Source: VRUE01 sp033856275
GTDB taxonomy: Bacteria; Actinomycetota; Thermoleophilia; Solirubrobacterales; 70-9
NCBI GenBank assembly: GCA_033856275.1
Contig: JAWVFJ010000028.1
Coordinates: 1 to 44,034, forward strand
DNA: 44,034 nt
Direction: 5' to 3'
Shown here: positions 32,256 through 39,653 of the stretch, one piece after another
Numbering within the stretch: position 1 is the stretch's first letter
How the letters are laid out: every line of letters begins with the position of its first letter
Translations under genes and position numbers: made by a program
The notes under the pieces: model-generated
What the model was told of the DNA's origin: nothing
The model's input: only the letters and a program-made list of their open reading frames with translations
The model's database searches: none

Positions 32256-32768
32256 TCAGGCGTGTAGGCGGTCGCTGCGCAGGCCGGGAGCGCGGACGAG
32301 TTGGATCGGACGGAAGGCGGAGTTGGGCACGACGTAGAACTTGACGCCATCGCGCTGCTCAATCGCCAATACGGCCGCCTCGCGCGAGTGCCATGCAAGT
32401 GAGACGAGTAGGGCATAGCCGGCGCCGATCGCGGCGACACCGGGAAGGAAAACGCCAAGGGTGCCGGCCGCGACAGCGGTGAGGGCGATTGGCCAGAGGC
32501 GGGCGAAGGAGATCCGGGCTGGCGACTCGGGTGGCAGCGAAGTGGCGGTGCGGGCCGCGGCGAGGGCATCGCGGAGGCTGTCGGCGGCGCGTGACGGGCG
32601 ACCTAGATAGAGGCCCACGACCAGCGCAACTAGCCACCATGCCGCCGCGACGATGAGGGTCGTCGTGTCGGCGTCGCGGTTGGCGGCGATCGCTGTGATC
32701 GCGGCCAGGGCCGTTGCCTCAGCGCCCGTAAGCAGAACGGTGAGGCGCAGGAGGTCGGTGAAGGGCAT
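32256..32768 (-). CDS. Four-helix membrane protein, unknown function
   Basis: 170 residues from ATG 32768. Hydrophobic helices at about 6-24 (LTVLLTGAEATALAAITAIA), 36-54 (IVAAAWWLVALVVGLYLG), 93-108 and 109-126 (LWPIALTAVAAGTLGVF, VAAIGAGYALLVSLAW). The C-terminal ~40 residues are soluble: REAAVLAIEQRDGVKFYVVP. The layout is common in Solirubrobacter-like genomes but I know no function. It starts 2 nt after the stop of otsB, so the two are surely co-transcribed and probably coupled. Confidence 0.7.
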   Translation of the reverse strand: MPFTDLLRLTVLLTGAEATALAAITAIAANRDADTTTLIVAAAWWLVALVVGLYLGRPSRAADSLRDALAAARTATSLPPESPARISFARLWPIALTAVAAGTLGVFLPGVAAIGAGYALLVSLAWHSREAAVLAIEQRDGVKFYVVPNSAFRPIQLVRAPGLRSDRLHA

Positions 32769-32770
32769 CG

Positions 32771-33592
32771 CTACGCAGCCAGCTCCGCCAGCAGGCGAAG
32801 CCAGCCCTCCGGCCCATCGACCGCGAGGTCGCACTCTTCAGCCAACTCGGGCGGCGCCTCCGGGGAGACGACGCCTACGCAGACCGCCGCTTGCAGGTGA
32901 CCCTCCTCGCGCAGTTCCCGCAGCCGCCGGAAGGCGTCCAGGTCGGTGCGGTCATCACCGGCGTAGACCGCCGCGCTGATCTCCTTGCCGGCCAGCAGCG
33001 CCGCCACCGCGGCGTCCTTGCCACCACCACCGAGCGGCCGCAGCTCCAGTACCTTGCGTCCCCAGCGCGGTTCCAGCCTTGCCCTGCCGGCGTCGGCGGC
33101 GATCTCGTGAGCTCGCGCCTCGGCGCCACGCTCATCCTCGGCGCCACGCCAATGCAGGGACTGAATCGGTCCCTTGTCCTCGCGCCGCAGGCCGGCAGAG
33201 ACAAGGGCTCCGGGGTCGAGCCCGTCGATGAAGTTCCCCGCGGTCCGCTCCTCGCCGGCGAGCCCCGGATCGAGCTGAGGAGCATCCTCTCCTGGCAGCA
33301 GGAGCTCGAGGCCGTGATTGCCCGCGTAAGCGAGCTGGTCGAGCCCGACTAGGCGCCGTGCCTCCAGCGCCTGCCGTCCCGAGATGCAGCCGACCAGGCC
33401 GAAGCGTTCGCTCAGCCGCGCCAGCAGCGCGGTCGCCTCCGCCGGTACCGCCGCCTGCTCGGGACGCTCGACGATTGATGCCAGCGTTCCGTCGACGTCG
33501 GTCAGGATCGCGGCGTGGGCCGGGTCGGCGAGCAAGGGATCGAGCGGGGAGCGCTCCGTGCCGCCTTCCCCTGTCTCATCTGCGGGAGGCAC
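32771..33592 (-). CDS. otsB: Trehalose-6-phosphate phosphatase
   Basis: 273 residues from GTG 33592. HAD-type phosphatase: motif I TDVDGTLASI with the nucleophile Asp, GCISGRQALEARRLVG (motif II area), YAGNHGLELL, the conserved Lys in GGGGKDAAVAALL, and motif IV YAGDDRTDLDAFRRL. These match OtsB, which dephosphorylates trehalose-6-phosphate, giving the compatible solute trehalose. No otsA is in the window. It diverges from the TauE/SafE pair with only 20 nt between starts, so the two promoters must overlap. Confidence 0.92.
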   Translation of the reverse strand: MPPADETGEGGTERSPLDPLLADPAHAAILTDVDGTLASIVERPEQAAVPAEATALLARLSERFGLVGCISGRQALEARRLVGLDQLAYAGNHGLELLLPGEDAPQLDPGLAGEERTAGNFIDGLDPGALVSAGLRREDKGPIQSLHWRGAEDERGAEARAHEIAADAGRARLEPRWGRKVLELRPLGGGGKDAAVAALLAGKEISAAVYAGDDRTDLDAFRRLRELREEGHLQAAVCVGVVSPEAPPELAEECDLAVDGPEGWLRLLAELAA

Positions 33593-33597
33593 GGCCT

Positions 33598-33603
33598 TAG
33601 TAT
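33598..33603 (+). promoter_or_regulatory. -10-like TAGTAT for the TauE/SafE pair
   Basis: TAGTAT ends 9 nt before ATG 33613. It lies in the 20-nt gap to divergent otsB, whose own -10-like GATACT overlaps it on the other strand. Confidence 0.4.
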
Positions 33604-33612
33604 CGCGGCACG

Positions 33613-33996
33613 ATGGCGCCCGACTTAGCGATGCCCGCCCACCGCATGCTCAAGCTGGCTGCGATCGGCACCCTGGCGGGGGCGTTCAGCGGTCTTTTCG
33701 GCGTCGGCGGGGGAACGATCATCGTGCCCCTGCTGATCTTCTGGTTCGGCTACGGCGAGCGCTTGGCGACCGGCACCAGCCTCGCCGCGATCGTCCTCAT
33801 CGGCCTGCTCGGCGCGCTCGCTCAGGGTGGCCTCTACGGCAACGTGCACGTCCTCACCGGACTGCTGCTGAGCATTCCCGCGGTGCTCGGTGTCCTCGCC
33901 GGCACGGCGATCCAGCAGCGCATCTCCCAGCGCGCCGTCTCCCTGCTGTTCGCGGCGCTCCTGGTCGCCGTGGCAATCGAGCTGGTTATCAAGTGA
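33613..33996 (+). CDS. TauE/SafE family permease, N-terminal half encoded separately
   Basis: 127 residues with about four hydrophobic helices. It has the family glycine motif GLFGVGGGTIIVPLL and TGTSLAAIVLIGLLGAL, plus GNVHV...PAVLGVLAGTAI. TauE/SafE proteins are normally about 250 residues made of two such repeats; this gene encodes only the first. The second repeat follows as a separate gene overlapping by 4 nt (GTGA). The family exports or imports sulfite, sulfonates or other small organic anions. Two products probably assemble as a heterodimer. Confidence 0.85.
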   Translation: MAPDLAMPAHRMLKLAAIGTLAGAFSGLFGVGGGTIIVPLLIFWFGYGERLATGTSLAAIVLIGLLGALAQGGLYGNVHVLTGLLLSIPAVLGVLAGTAIQQRISQRAVSLLFAALLVAVAIELVIK

Positions 33997-34364
33997 ACGA
34001 GCTGGCCGCGATCCTGATCGCCTTCGCCGGCGGCCTTGCCGGCGGCTTGGTAGGCGTCGGCGGCGGCGTGCTCTTCGTGCCGGCGCTGACGATCTTCCTC
34101 GGCCTCACCCAGGTCGAGGGTGAGTCGACCTCGCTGCTGATGATCGTGATCGTCGCCTTCGTCGGCGCCTTCAGGCAGAACGCCTACGGCAACGTCCGGG
34201 TCCGCGATGCGCTGGTGATCGGCGTGCTCTCGCCGCTTGGCGTCCTGATCGGCGTCGCGATCTCCAACGAGGTCCCCACTCGCGTCCTGGAACTCTCCTT
34301 CGCCGCCCTGGTCCTCTTCTTCGCCTACACCCTCGTGCGCCGCGCCCTCTCCTCACCCGCCTGA
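33993..34364 (+). CDS. TauE/SafE family permease, C-terminal half encoded separately
   Basis: 123 residues from GTG 33993, overlapping the first half by 4 nt. It repeats the same layout: GGLVGVGGGVLFVPALTIFLG, VEGESTSLLMIVIVAFVGAF, GNVRVRDALVIGVLSPLGVLIG and a final helix ending YTLVRRAL. Internal similarity to the first half (GVGGG, GN-V-V) shows the two are the halves of one transporter. A frame extension upstream of 33993 lies within the first gene in another frame and is rejected. The 51-nt palindromic element copy 2 starts 2 nt after the stop. Confidence 0.85.
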   Translation: MNELAAILIAFAGGLAGGLVGVGGGVLFVPALTIFLGLTQVEGESTSLLMIVIVAFVGAFRQNAYGNVRVRDALVIGVLSPLGVLIGVAISNEVPTRVLELSFAALVLFFAYTLVRRALSSPA

Positions 34365-34365
34365 C

Positions 34366-34416
34366 CGTTGACTTCGTCTTTCTTCGCGATATCCGCGGAT
34401 AACCACGAAGTCAGCG
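34366..34416. repeat. 51-nt palindromic element, copy 2, intergenic
   Basis: CGTTGACTTCGT (34366-34377) pairs with ACGAAGTCAGCG (34405-34416), 12 pairs with one G-U. Inside is the self-complementary TATCCGCGGATA. Length and ends match copy 1 in ileS (24642-24692). It lies right behind the TauE/SafE stop. Confidence 0.72.
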
Positions 34417-34433
34417 CCGCGGGGGGCCATCGG

Positions 34434-34439
34434 TAACCT
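34434..34439 (+). promoter_or_regulatory. -10-like TAACCT for the PAC2 gene
   Basis: TAACCT ends 7 nt before GTG 34447. The spacing supports this GTG rather than the out-of-frame ATG at 34443, and suggests a leaderless message. Confidence 0.4.
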
Positions 34440-34446
34440 CAAATGC

Positions 34447-35310
34447 GTGGAATCGCTTCGCTGGAAAGGGGATGTACCGCAGTTGCGCAGGCCGATCCTG
34501 GTCTGCTCGTTTCGCGGCTGGAATGACGCGGCCGCGGCCGCGTCGACGGCGCTGACGACAGTCGGCGATGCCTTCGACTCGGAGTTGATCGCGGAGGTCG
34601 ATGCCGAGGACTACTTCGACTTCCAGGCGACCCGGCCGACGATCGTGCTCAGCGAGGGCCAGGCGCGGCGGATCGATTGGCCGCATAACAACCTGATCGC
34701 GGTCCGTATCCCCGCCGCCGAGCGCGACCTCGTCCTGCTTGACGGCACCGAGCCGAACCTGCGCTGGCGCACCTTCTCGGAGACGATCGCCACCGCTGCC
34801 GATGCGCTTGGGGTGGAGATGGTGATCACCCTCGGGGCCTTGGTCGCCGAGGTGTCCCACACTCTGCCGGTGCCGATCACGGGGCTCGCCTCCGACGAGA
34901 AACTGGTCGAAGAGCTCGACCTGCAGCGCTCCAGCTACGAGGGTCCGACCGGGATCGTCGGCGTAGTGCACGACTGCTGTCGCCAGGTGGGAATGAGCTC
35001 GGCCTCCCTCTGGGCTGCCGTGCCCCACTACGTTGCCGCCGTGCCAAACCCCAAGGCGGCCCTCGCTTTGCTGCGCCGCCTCGAGGGCCTCACCGGCATC
35101 GCCGTCGACGCGACCGAGCTGGAGGAGGAGACGAGCAACTACGAAGAGCAGATCGACCGCGCGATCGCCGCCAACCCGGAGATCGAGGAGCTCGTCGACC
35201 GGATCGAGGCCGAACAATCCGAGCAACTCTCAGGTCCCGAAGACCTCCCGTCTGCGGACTCGATCGCAAGAGACTTCCAGCAGTTCTTGCGCCAGCAGAG
35301 CGACGAGTAG
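34447..35310 (+). CDS. PAC2 family protein
   Basis: 287 residues from GTG 34447. PAC2 (proteasome-assembly-chaperone-like) features: PILVCSFRGWNDAAAAASTAL, DAEDYFDFQATRPTIV, TLGALVAEVSHTLPVPITG and SLWAAVPHYVAAVPNPKAAL. The C-terminal third is acidic and helical (TELEEETSNYEEQIDRAI...), ending SIARDFQQFLRQQSDE. Actinobacteria with a proteasome usually carry this gene; its role there is unproven. No proteasome genes lie in the window. Its stop codon overlaps the left arm of the 118-bp inverted repeat. Confidence 0.9.
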   Translation: MESLRWKGDVPQLRRPILVCSFRGWNDAAAAASTALTTVGDAFDSELIAEVDAEDYFDFQATRPTIVLSEGQARRIDWPHNNLIAVRIPAAERDLVLLDGTEPNLRWRTFSETIATAADALGVEMVITLGALVAEVSHTLPVPITGLASDEKLVEELDLQRSSYEGPTGIVGVVHDCCRQVGMSSASLWAAVPHYVAAVPNPKAALALLRRLEGLTGIAVDATELEEETSNYEEQIDRAIAANPEIEELVDRIEAEQSEQLSGPEDLPSADSIARDFQQFLRQQSDE

Positions 35311-35426
35311 AAGGCCTATCCCGGTAGGGGTGGAACGTCTTGTACTTTTTCGCCGGCAGCCATTATCGGTAGCCAGGGACGCGGCTCGAAAAAGTTAAGT
35401 GGAACCCCTACCGGGATAGGCCTTCT
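35309..35426. repeat. 118-bp element with perfect 23-bp inverted repeats
   Basis: Bases 35309-35331 are the exact reverse complement of 35404-35426 (AGAAGGCCTATCCCGG...). An inner ACTTTTTCG (35344-35352) pairs with CGAAAAAGT (35387-35395). The left arm overlaps the PAC2 stop and the right arm the convergent helicase stop, so it links two convergent genes. GGTGGAACGTCTTGT at 35329-35343 resembles the arm of copies A and B of the 46-bp palindrome. Confidence 0.8.
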
Positions 35427-38218
35427 CAGCTCTCGGCCGCCGGACAAATGAGCCGGTAGTCGCACCACCCGCAGGTGGTTGGCGAGGGCCGCGGCTCGAA
35501 GTCCTGGCCCAGCACGCCTTCGCCCACGGCGAGCACGGTTCGCTTCACCCGCTCGGCGTCGTCGGGCTTCGTAGGCGCGGCGACCTTCTCGGCGTCGAGA
35601 ACGTAGTAGTAGCTGCCGCTACCTGCCTCCAGTCCCCACGCCTCACGAGCCGCAAGGCGGTAGAGGGCGAGCTGTAGGTCGTTCTCGAGAGCGGCCTCGC
35701 TCTTGCGTTCGCCGGTCTTGTAGTCGATCAGCTCGTGAGTGCCGTCGGGCAGCCGGTCGACGCGGTCGACGCGCCCGCGCACGTGGTGCGGACCGATGCG
35801 GATATCGAACTTGCGCTCCAGCCAGACCGGCTCGCTTTCGGACTCGCTCTCGCGCTGCCAGTAAAGGCGCATCGCGCCGCGGGCTCGGTCGCGAAACTGC
35901 AGCTCGTCGTCACTTGCGCCGAAGCCCGAGCGGCGCCAGCCCGCCTCGAAGAGCTCCATCAGGCGGCCGATGTCGTCTTCACCCCCCTCGGAGGACTCCT
36001 TGTGGAAGCGCTCGAGCACGTTGTGGACGAGGATGCCAAAGCGCTGGTTGATCGTCGGCTCCTGGGGGATCCCGAAGACGCGCCTGAACTTGTACTTGAG
36101 CGGGCAGGTCAGGTAGAGGTCGAGGTCGGAGGCCGAGAGGCTGAGGGCGCCGTCGCCGCGGCGGGGCAGGAAGGCTTCCAGAGAGGGCTCGTGGCGAGCC
36201 GCGATCAGCCGGCGGCGCCCGTCGCGTTCGCGCTCTGAATCGAGTAGGTATGCGTCGAGCGGAGAGGCATCGAGCTCGGCCTGCTGCTCGGGCGTTGCAA
36301 CCTGCCTCAGCAACCCGTTCACCGCCTCGACCGCCTCCGCCGTCGCCTCCTCGCCGGGCCGCTGCGCCAGCGCCGCCAGCTTGAGCAGCTCGAGGTGGCG
36401 GGCGATCGCCCGGTTGACGTCGACGACGGTGTCGAGCCGCGGCTCCGAGAGCTCCCGACCCGCCCGCCAGGACGCCTCCAGCACCTCCTCGCGCAGCTTG
36501 CGGTAAGTGGCGTGAAGACCCTCGGCCGGACCGAACAGCTCCTCCTCCTGTGCCTCCTCAGCCTCGCTGCCCTCCTCGCTCTCCCGCGCGATTCGCGAGA
36601 GGATCAGGGTCGAGCACGCCTGGATCGGATCGGAGCCCGGGCCGAGCACGAAGACATGGTCGAAGCTGGTGCCCTTGGCCGCCGACCGCGCCAATCCCTG
36701 CACGGCGCCGGGAGACGCCGGCTCCTCGCCGCCGGCCGGCTCGACCCCTGCCTCCGCGACCGCGCTCAGGTAGCGAACGAAATCCCGGGTCGAACCGTGA
36801 GGCTCCCGCCGCGCCCAGGTGGTGGCAAGGTCAGCCAGTCGGGAGAGCCCAAGCAACCGCTCCGCGACCTCGGGCTCGGCCGCATAGAGCCGCTGGCGCC
36901 GCAGGCCGACCCGCTCGATCAGGCGCCGCACGAAGACGTCGGCGCGGCGCTCTTCGATCGCCGCCGAGGCTTCGCCATAGAGCTTGAGAAATCCCTGGAT
37001 TCGCTCGCGACCCTCAGGGGGTATTTGAGGACTCTCCAGCGCCGCCTCACAGGCCGACACCAGGTCGACCTTGCGCCGCCGCGCGATCGTGGTCAGCCGC
37101 GCCAGGTCGGCGGCCCGCAACTCGATCGGGGGCCGGGTCAGTGCCCGCGCCGCGGCGGGAGAATCTTCGGGATCTGCGAGCACACGCAGCCAGGCGATCG
37201 CGTCTCGCACCTCAGGCCGCTGGAACAGCGCCGCGGGTCCGGAGAGATGGAACGTGACTCCCCGCTCCTCCATCGCCGCGGCCACCGCGCCGCCTTCTGA
37301 CGCCGGGTCGTCGACCAGCACGCAGATCGTCTCTGGCGAAGCCCCCCCGGCCAGCAGGTGCTCGGCTTCCCGCGCGACCGCTTGCGCCTGAGCCCGCTCG
37401 TTGCTGCACCGCCAACGTCGCACCGCCGGTGTCCGAAACCTCTCCTCCAGGTTCAGGACCTCACCGTCGAAATCGAGGTCGTGGGAGTTATGGCTCTTGT
37501 CCCTGATCTCAAGCGCGTAGACATGGTTCCGGTTCTCGCCAGCGAGCCTCTCGAGGATCGAGCGCTGCGCGGGTGTCGTGTCCTCGTACTCGTCGACCAT
37601 CACGTTGGCGAAGCAGGACGCGATTTCGGTGCAGATGTCGGGGCGCTCGTGGAGGAGCTTGCCCAGGGCCAGGAAGACGTCGGCCTGGTCGAGGCTTCCC
37701 GACTCCGCGAGGATCCGGTCATGGGCGGCGCAGAACTCGGCCAGTTCAGGCTCGGGTAGCTCCGCGCCGGCCTTCAGCTCATCGACCTGCGACAACAGTC
37801 GGGCGAGCAGGCCAGTGGGATTGCCGCGGATTTCCTGGTTGCGCAGCGGCAACTCTTCGAGGCGCTCCAGCAAGATCGCCAGCCGCTCCGCCGGGCCGAG
37901 CACGTCGAAGAAGGGATCGAGGCCGGCAGCGGTCGAGTGCCTGCGCAGAAGTCGCCCACAGAGGGTCTCCCAGTTGCCGATCCAAAGCTCCTCATAGGGC
38001 ACGTTCAAGAGTGCCTCGGCTCTTTGCTGCAGCCGTCTCGCCGTCGCCCGCGTAGAGCACAGGATGAGAACTCGATCTGGCGCGACGCCGTCGTCCGCGA
38101 GCCGCGCCAGTCGCCGTGCCAGCGCCTCGGTCTTGCCGCTTCCGGGCGCGCCGACCAGCAGCAGGGGCCCATCGTCGTGGGCAACCGCACGTTGCTGTGT
38201 CTCAGCGAGGGCGAGCAT
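35426..38218 (-). CDS. UvrD/AddB-like helicase-nuclease with PD-(D/E)XK domain and degenerate helicase motifs
   Basis: 930 residues. Walker A is intact (GAPGSGKT, 23-30), and Walker B reads VMVDEYEDTT (209-213) where UvrD relatives have DEYQD. Motif IV-like NLEERFRTP and motif V-like AAKGTSFDHVFVLG follow. Motif III (Q-x-IYxFRGA) is not recognisable, and the motif VI area (ATYRKLREEVLEAS) lacks the usual LTRA. The C-terminal third is a RecB/AddB-type nuclease: GILVHNVLERFH, the catalytic-type GRVDRVDRLPDG and ELIDYKTGE, and four Cys (LTCPLKYKF, then CGWC and RLICP) as a probable Fe-S site. Likely a partner in double-strand-break end processing or a nuclease with an impaired motor. It has a leaderless-type start, with TAGCGT 6 nt before ATG. 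Confidence 0.85.
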   Translation of the reverse strand: MLALAETQQRAVAHDDGPLLLVGAPGSGKTEALARRLARLADDGVAPDRVLILCSTRATARRLQQRAEALLNVPYEELWIGNWETLCGRLLRRHSTAAGLDPFFDVLGPAERLAILLERLEELPLRNQEIRGNPTGLLARLLSQVDELKAGAELPEPELAEFCAAHDRILAESGSLDQADVFLALGKLLHERPDICTEIASCFANVMVDEYEDTTPAQRSILERLAGENRNHVYALEIRDKSHNSHDLDFDGEVLNLEERFRTPAVRRWRCSNERAQAQAVAREAEHLLAGGASPETICVLVDDPASEGGAVAAAMEERGVTFHLSGPAALFQRPEVRDAIAWLRVLADPEDSPAAARALTRPPIELRAADLARLTTIARRRKVDLVSACEAALESPQIPPEGRERIQGFLKLYGEASAAIEERRADVFVRRLIERVGLRRQRLYAAEPEVAERLLGLSRLADLATTWARREPHGSTRDFVRYLSAVAEAGVEPAGGEEPASPGAVQGLARSAAKGTSFDHVFVLGPGSDPIQACSTLILSRIARESEEGSEAEEAQEEELFGPAEGLHATYRKLREEVLEASWRAGRELSEPRLDTVVDVNRAIARHLELLKLAALAQRPGEEATAEAVEAVNGLLRQVATPEQQAELDASPLDAYLLDSERERDGRRRLIAARHEPSLEAFLPRRGDGALSLSASDLDLYLTCPLKYKFRRVFGIPQEPTINQRFGILVHNVLERFHKESSEGGEDDIGRLMELFEAGWRRSGFGASDDELQFRDRARGAMRLYWQRESESESEPVWLERKFDIRIGPHHVRGRVDRVDRLPDGTHELIDYKTGERKSEAALENDLQLALYRLAAREAWGLEAGSGSYYYVLDAEKVAAPTKPDDAERVKRTVLAVGEGVLGQDFEPRPSPTTCGWCDYRLICPAAES

Positions 38219-38224
38219 GGTCCA

Positions 38225-38230
38225 ACGCTA
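38225..38230 (-). promoter_or_regulatory. -10-like TAGCGT for the helicase-nuclease gene
   Basis: Read on the minus strand, TAGCGT ends 6 nt before ATG 38218, the spacing of a leaderless transcript. Confidence 0.4.
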
Positions 38231-38328
38231 GCGAGTGCGCGGCCTCCATAGGAGGGCTTTGTGATCGCGGAGCGAACAAGCGTGCATATCTGGTTCTTCG
38301 CGCAGTGAGCGAAGCGGAACCCGGACCT

Positions 38329-39141
38329 ATGGACGTTTTCTCCGCAGACTGGCTGGGAATTTGCCGTCGAGCCGTTGAGGCCCAGCGACAGATCTTCGAT
38401 CAGGTGCGCGGGGTCGAGGCCCGTACCGCCTATGAGGGAATCGGCGAGGGGGGCGATCACACCCTCGTCATCGATCGCCGCTGCGAGGACATCGTCTTTG
38501 CCGAGCTCGACAAGCTGGCGGAGCAGGGCGCTTCGTTTGTCGCCGTCTCCGAGGAGCGCGGCGAGGTCGAGTTCGGGGGCGGCGGGTCCGTCCGCGTCGT
38601 CATCGACCCGATCGACGGCTCACTCAACGCTCGCCGGACCCTGCCCTCGCACAGTCTCAGCATCGCCGTGGCGAGCGGAGACTCGATGGCTGACGTCGAG
38701 TTCGGCTACGTCTATGACTTCGGCGCCGGCGAGGAGTTCGTCGCCAAGCGCGACGAGGGAGCGACGCTCGACGGCGCGCGAATCGAGGTTGCCGCCGACG
38801 GCGACAAGCTCGAGCTGCTCGGCCTAGAGGCGGCCGAGCCGGAGCGGGCCGTCCCTGCACTCGAGGCTTTCGCCGGTCGCGTGTACCGGATTCGCGTCGT
38901 CGGCTCGATCGCGATCACCGCCGCCTACGTCGCCGCCGCCCGCTTCGACGCGATGATCGGTCTGCGGCCCTGCCGCTCGGTCGATGCGGCTGCCACCCAG
39001 CTGATCGTTCGCGAGGCTGGGGGAGAGGTTGCCTTCGGCGACCTTGCGCTCGCCGACGCCGGCCTCGACCTGGACATTCGCTACACCTTCGCAGCCGCCG
39101 CCGGTGAACGTAGTTTGGCGATCGCGCGCGGCGGGCAGTAA
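38329..39141 (+). CDS. Inositol monophosphatase / archaeal-type FBPase family enzyme
   Basis: 270 residues from ATG 38329 (MDVFSADWLGICRRAVEAQRQI). Lithium-sensitive phosphatase motifs: GDHTLVIDRRCEDIVFAEL, VSEERGEVEFG (metal-binding Glu), VVIDPIDGSLN (D-P-I-D-G-S) and CRSVDAAATQLIVREAGG near the C-terminus, where the family has W-D-x-AA; here the Trp is Ser-Val. Likely a Mg-dependent phosphatase for inositol-1-phosphate or fructose-1,6-bisphosphate. The frame is open further upstream to 38116 but that stretch overlaps the divergent helicase gene. An imperfect hairpin (GGTTC...GGAACC, about 38292-38322) lies just upstream. Confidence 0.87.
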   Translation: MDVFSADWLGICRRAVEAQRQIFDQVRGVEARTAYEGIGEGGDHTLVIDRRCEDIVFAELDKLAEQGASFVAVSEERGEVEFGGGGSVRVVIDPIDGSLNARRTLPSHSLSIAVASGDSMADVEFGYVYDFGAGEEFVAKRDEGATLDGARIEVAADGDKLELLGLEAAEPERAVPALEAFAGRVYRIRVVGSIAITAAYVAAARFDAMIGLRPCRSVDAAATQLIVREAGGEVAFGDLALADAGLDLDIRYTFAAAAGERSLAIARGGQ

Positions 39142-39163
39142 CCCTCGCCCAGATCGGGTTTAA

Positions 39164-39175
39164 GAACATCTGTTC
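39164..39175 (+). promoter_or_regulatory. LexA-box-like dyad 1
   Basis: GAACATCTGTTC is a perfect GAAC-N4-GTTC dyad, the core of the Gram-positive LexA (SOS) operator. It starts 17 nt before a second one, upstream of the small basic protein gene. Confidence 0.55.
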
Positions 39176-39180
39176 GCGTA

Positions 39181-39192
39181 GAACGTATGTTC
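39181..39192 (+). promoter_or_regulatory. LexA-box-like dyad 2
   Basis: GAACGTATGTTC is a second GAAC-N4-GTTC dyad matching the GAACRNRYGTTC form. A TACACT -10-like hexamer follows at 39195-39200, so a bound repressor would block the promoter. Confidence 0.6.
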
Positions 39193-39248
39193 GTTACACT
39201 CGCGAACCTCCAGCAGGAAACCCGCAGACCGAAGGGACTCATCTTTCC

Positions 39249-39653
39249 ATGGCATCAACGAATGGGAGCAAAAGCTCCGCCCCCAAAGCCAAAAGCACGA
39301 TCGCTGAGAAAAGCCAGACGCGCACCGCTGCCGAGACCGCTGTCGACCTTCCCGTCGGCGCCGTGTTGACAGTCACTGACCGTGTCACCGAGCTGTTCGA
39401 GCCGTTCACTCGGCGCACCGCCGCGGAAAAACAGCTCAAGTCCTACCGAGCCGAGCTGCGTCGTCGCGTCAAACGCACCGAGCGTCGTGGCGCCACCGCC
39501 CGCCGTCGCGCTACTACCGAGGCACGCAAGACCCGCAACCGGGTCGAGCGCGAGGCGCGCAAGCGCCAGCGCACGGTCGAGACGACCCTGAAGCGCAACC
39601 GCAACGAGCTTGAGCAGCGCGTACGCAAAGCGGTCGATTTGCTGCCTGTCTAA
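39249..39653 (+). CDS. Small highly basic coiled-coil protein, candidate SOS-regulated
   Basis: 134 residues. The first 30 residues are Ser/Lys/Ala-rich and disordered. Residues about 38-50 (VGAVLTVTDRVTELFEPF) are mildly hydrophobic. The rest is one long Arg/Lys/Glu helix with heptad character (KSYRAELRRRVKRTERRGAT ... RKRNRNELEQ-like repeats), ending KAVDLLPV. Composition resembles DNA-binding histone-like tails or phasin/HbhA-like helical proteins; no family is certain. GAAGGGA lies 11 nt before ATG 39249. Two LexA-box-like dyads and a -10-like TACACT precede it, suggesting damage-induced expression, perhaps for nucleoid binding (inference). The 3' end overlaps the convergent secreted-protein gene by 4 nt. 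Confidence 0.7.
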   Translation: MASTNGSKSSAPKAKSTIAEKSQTRTAAETAVDLPVGAVLTVTDRVTELFEPFTRRTAAEKQLKSYRAELRRRVKRTERRGATARRRATTEARKTRNRVEREARKRQRTVETTLKRNRNELEQRVRKAVDLLPV

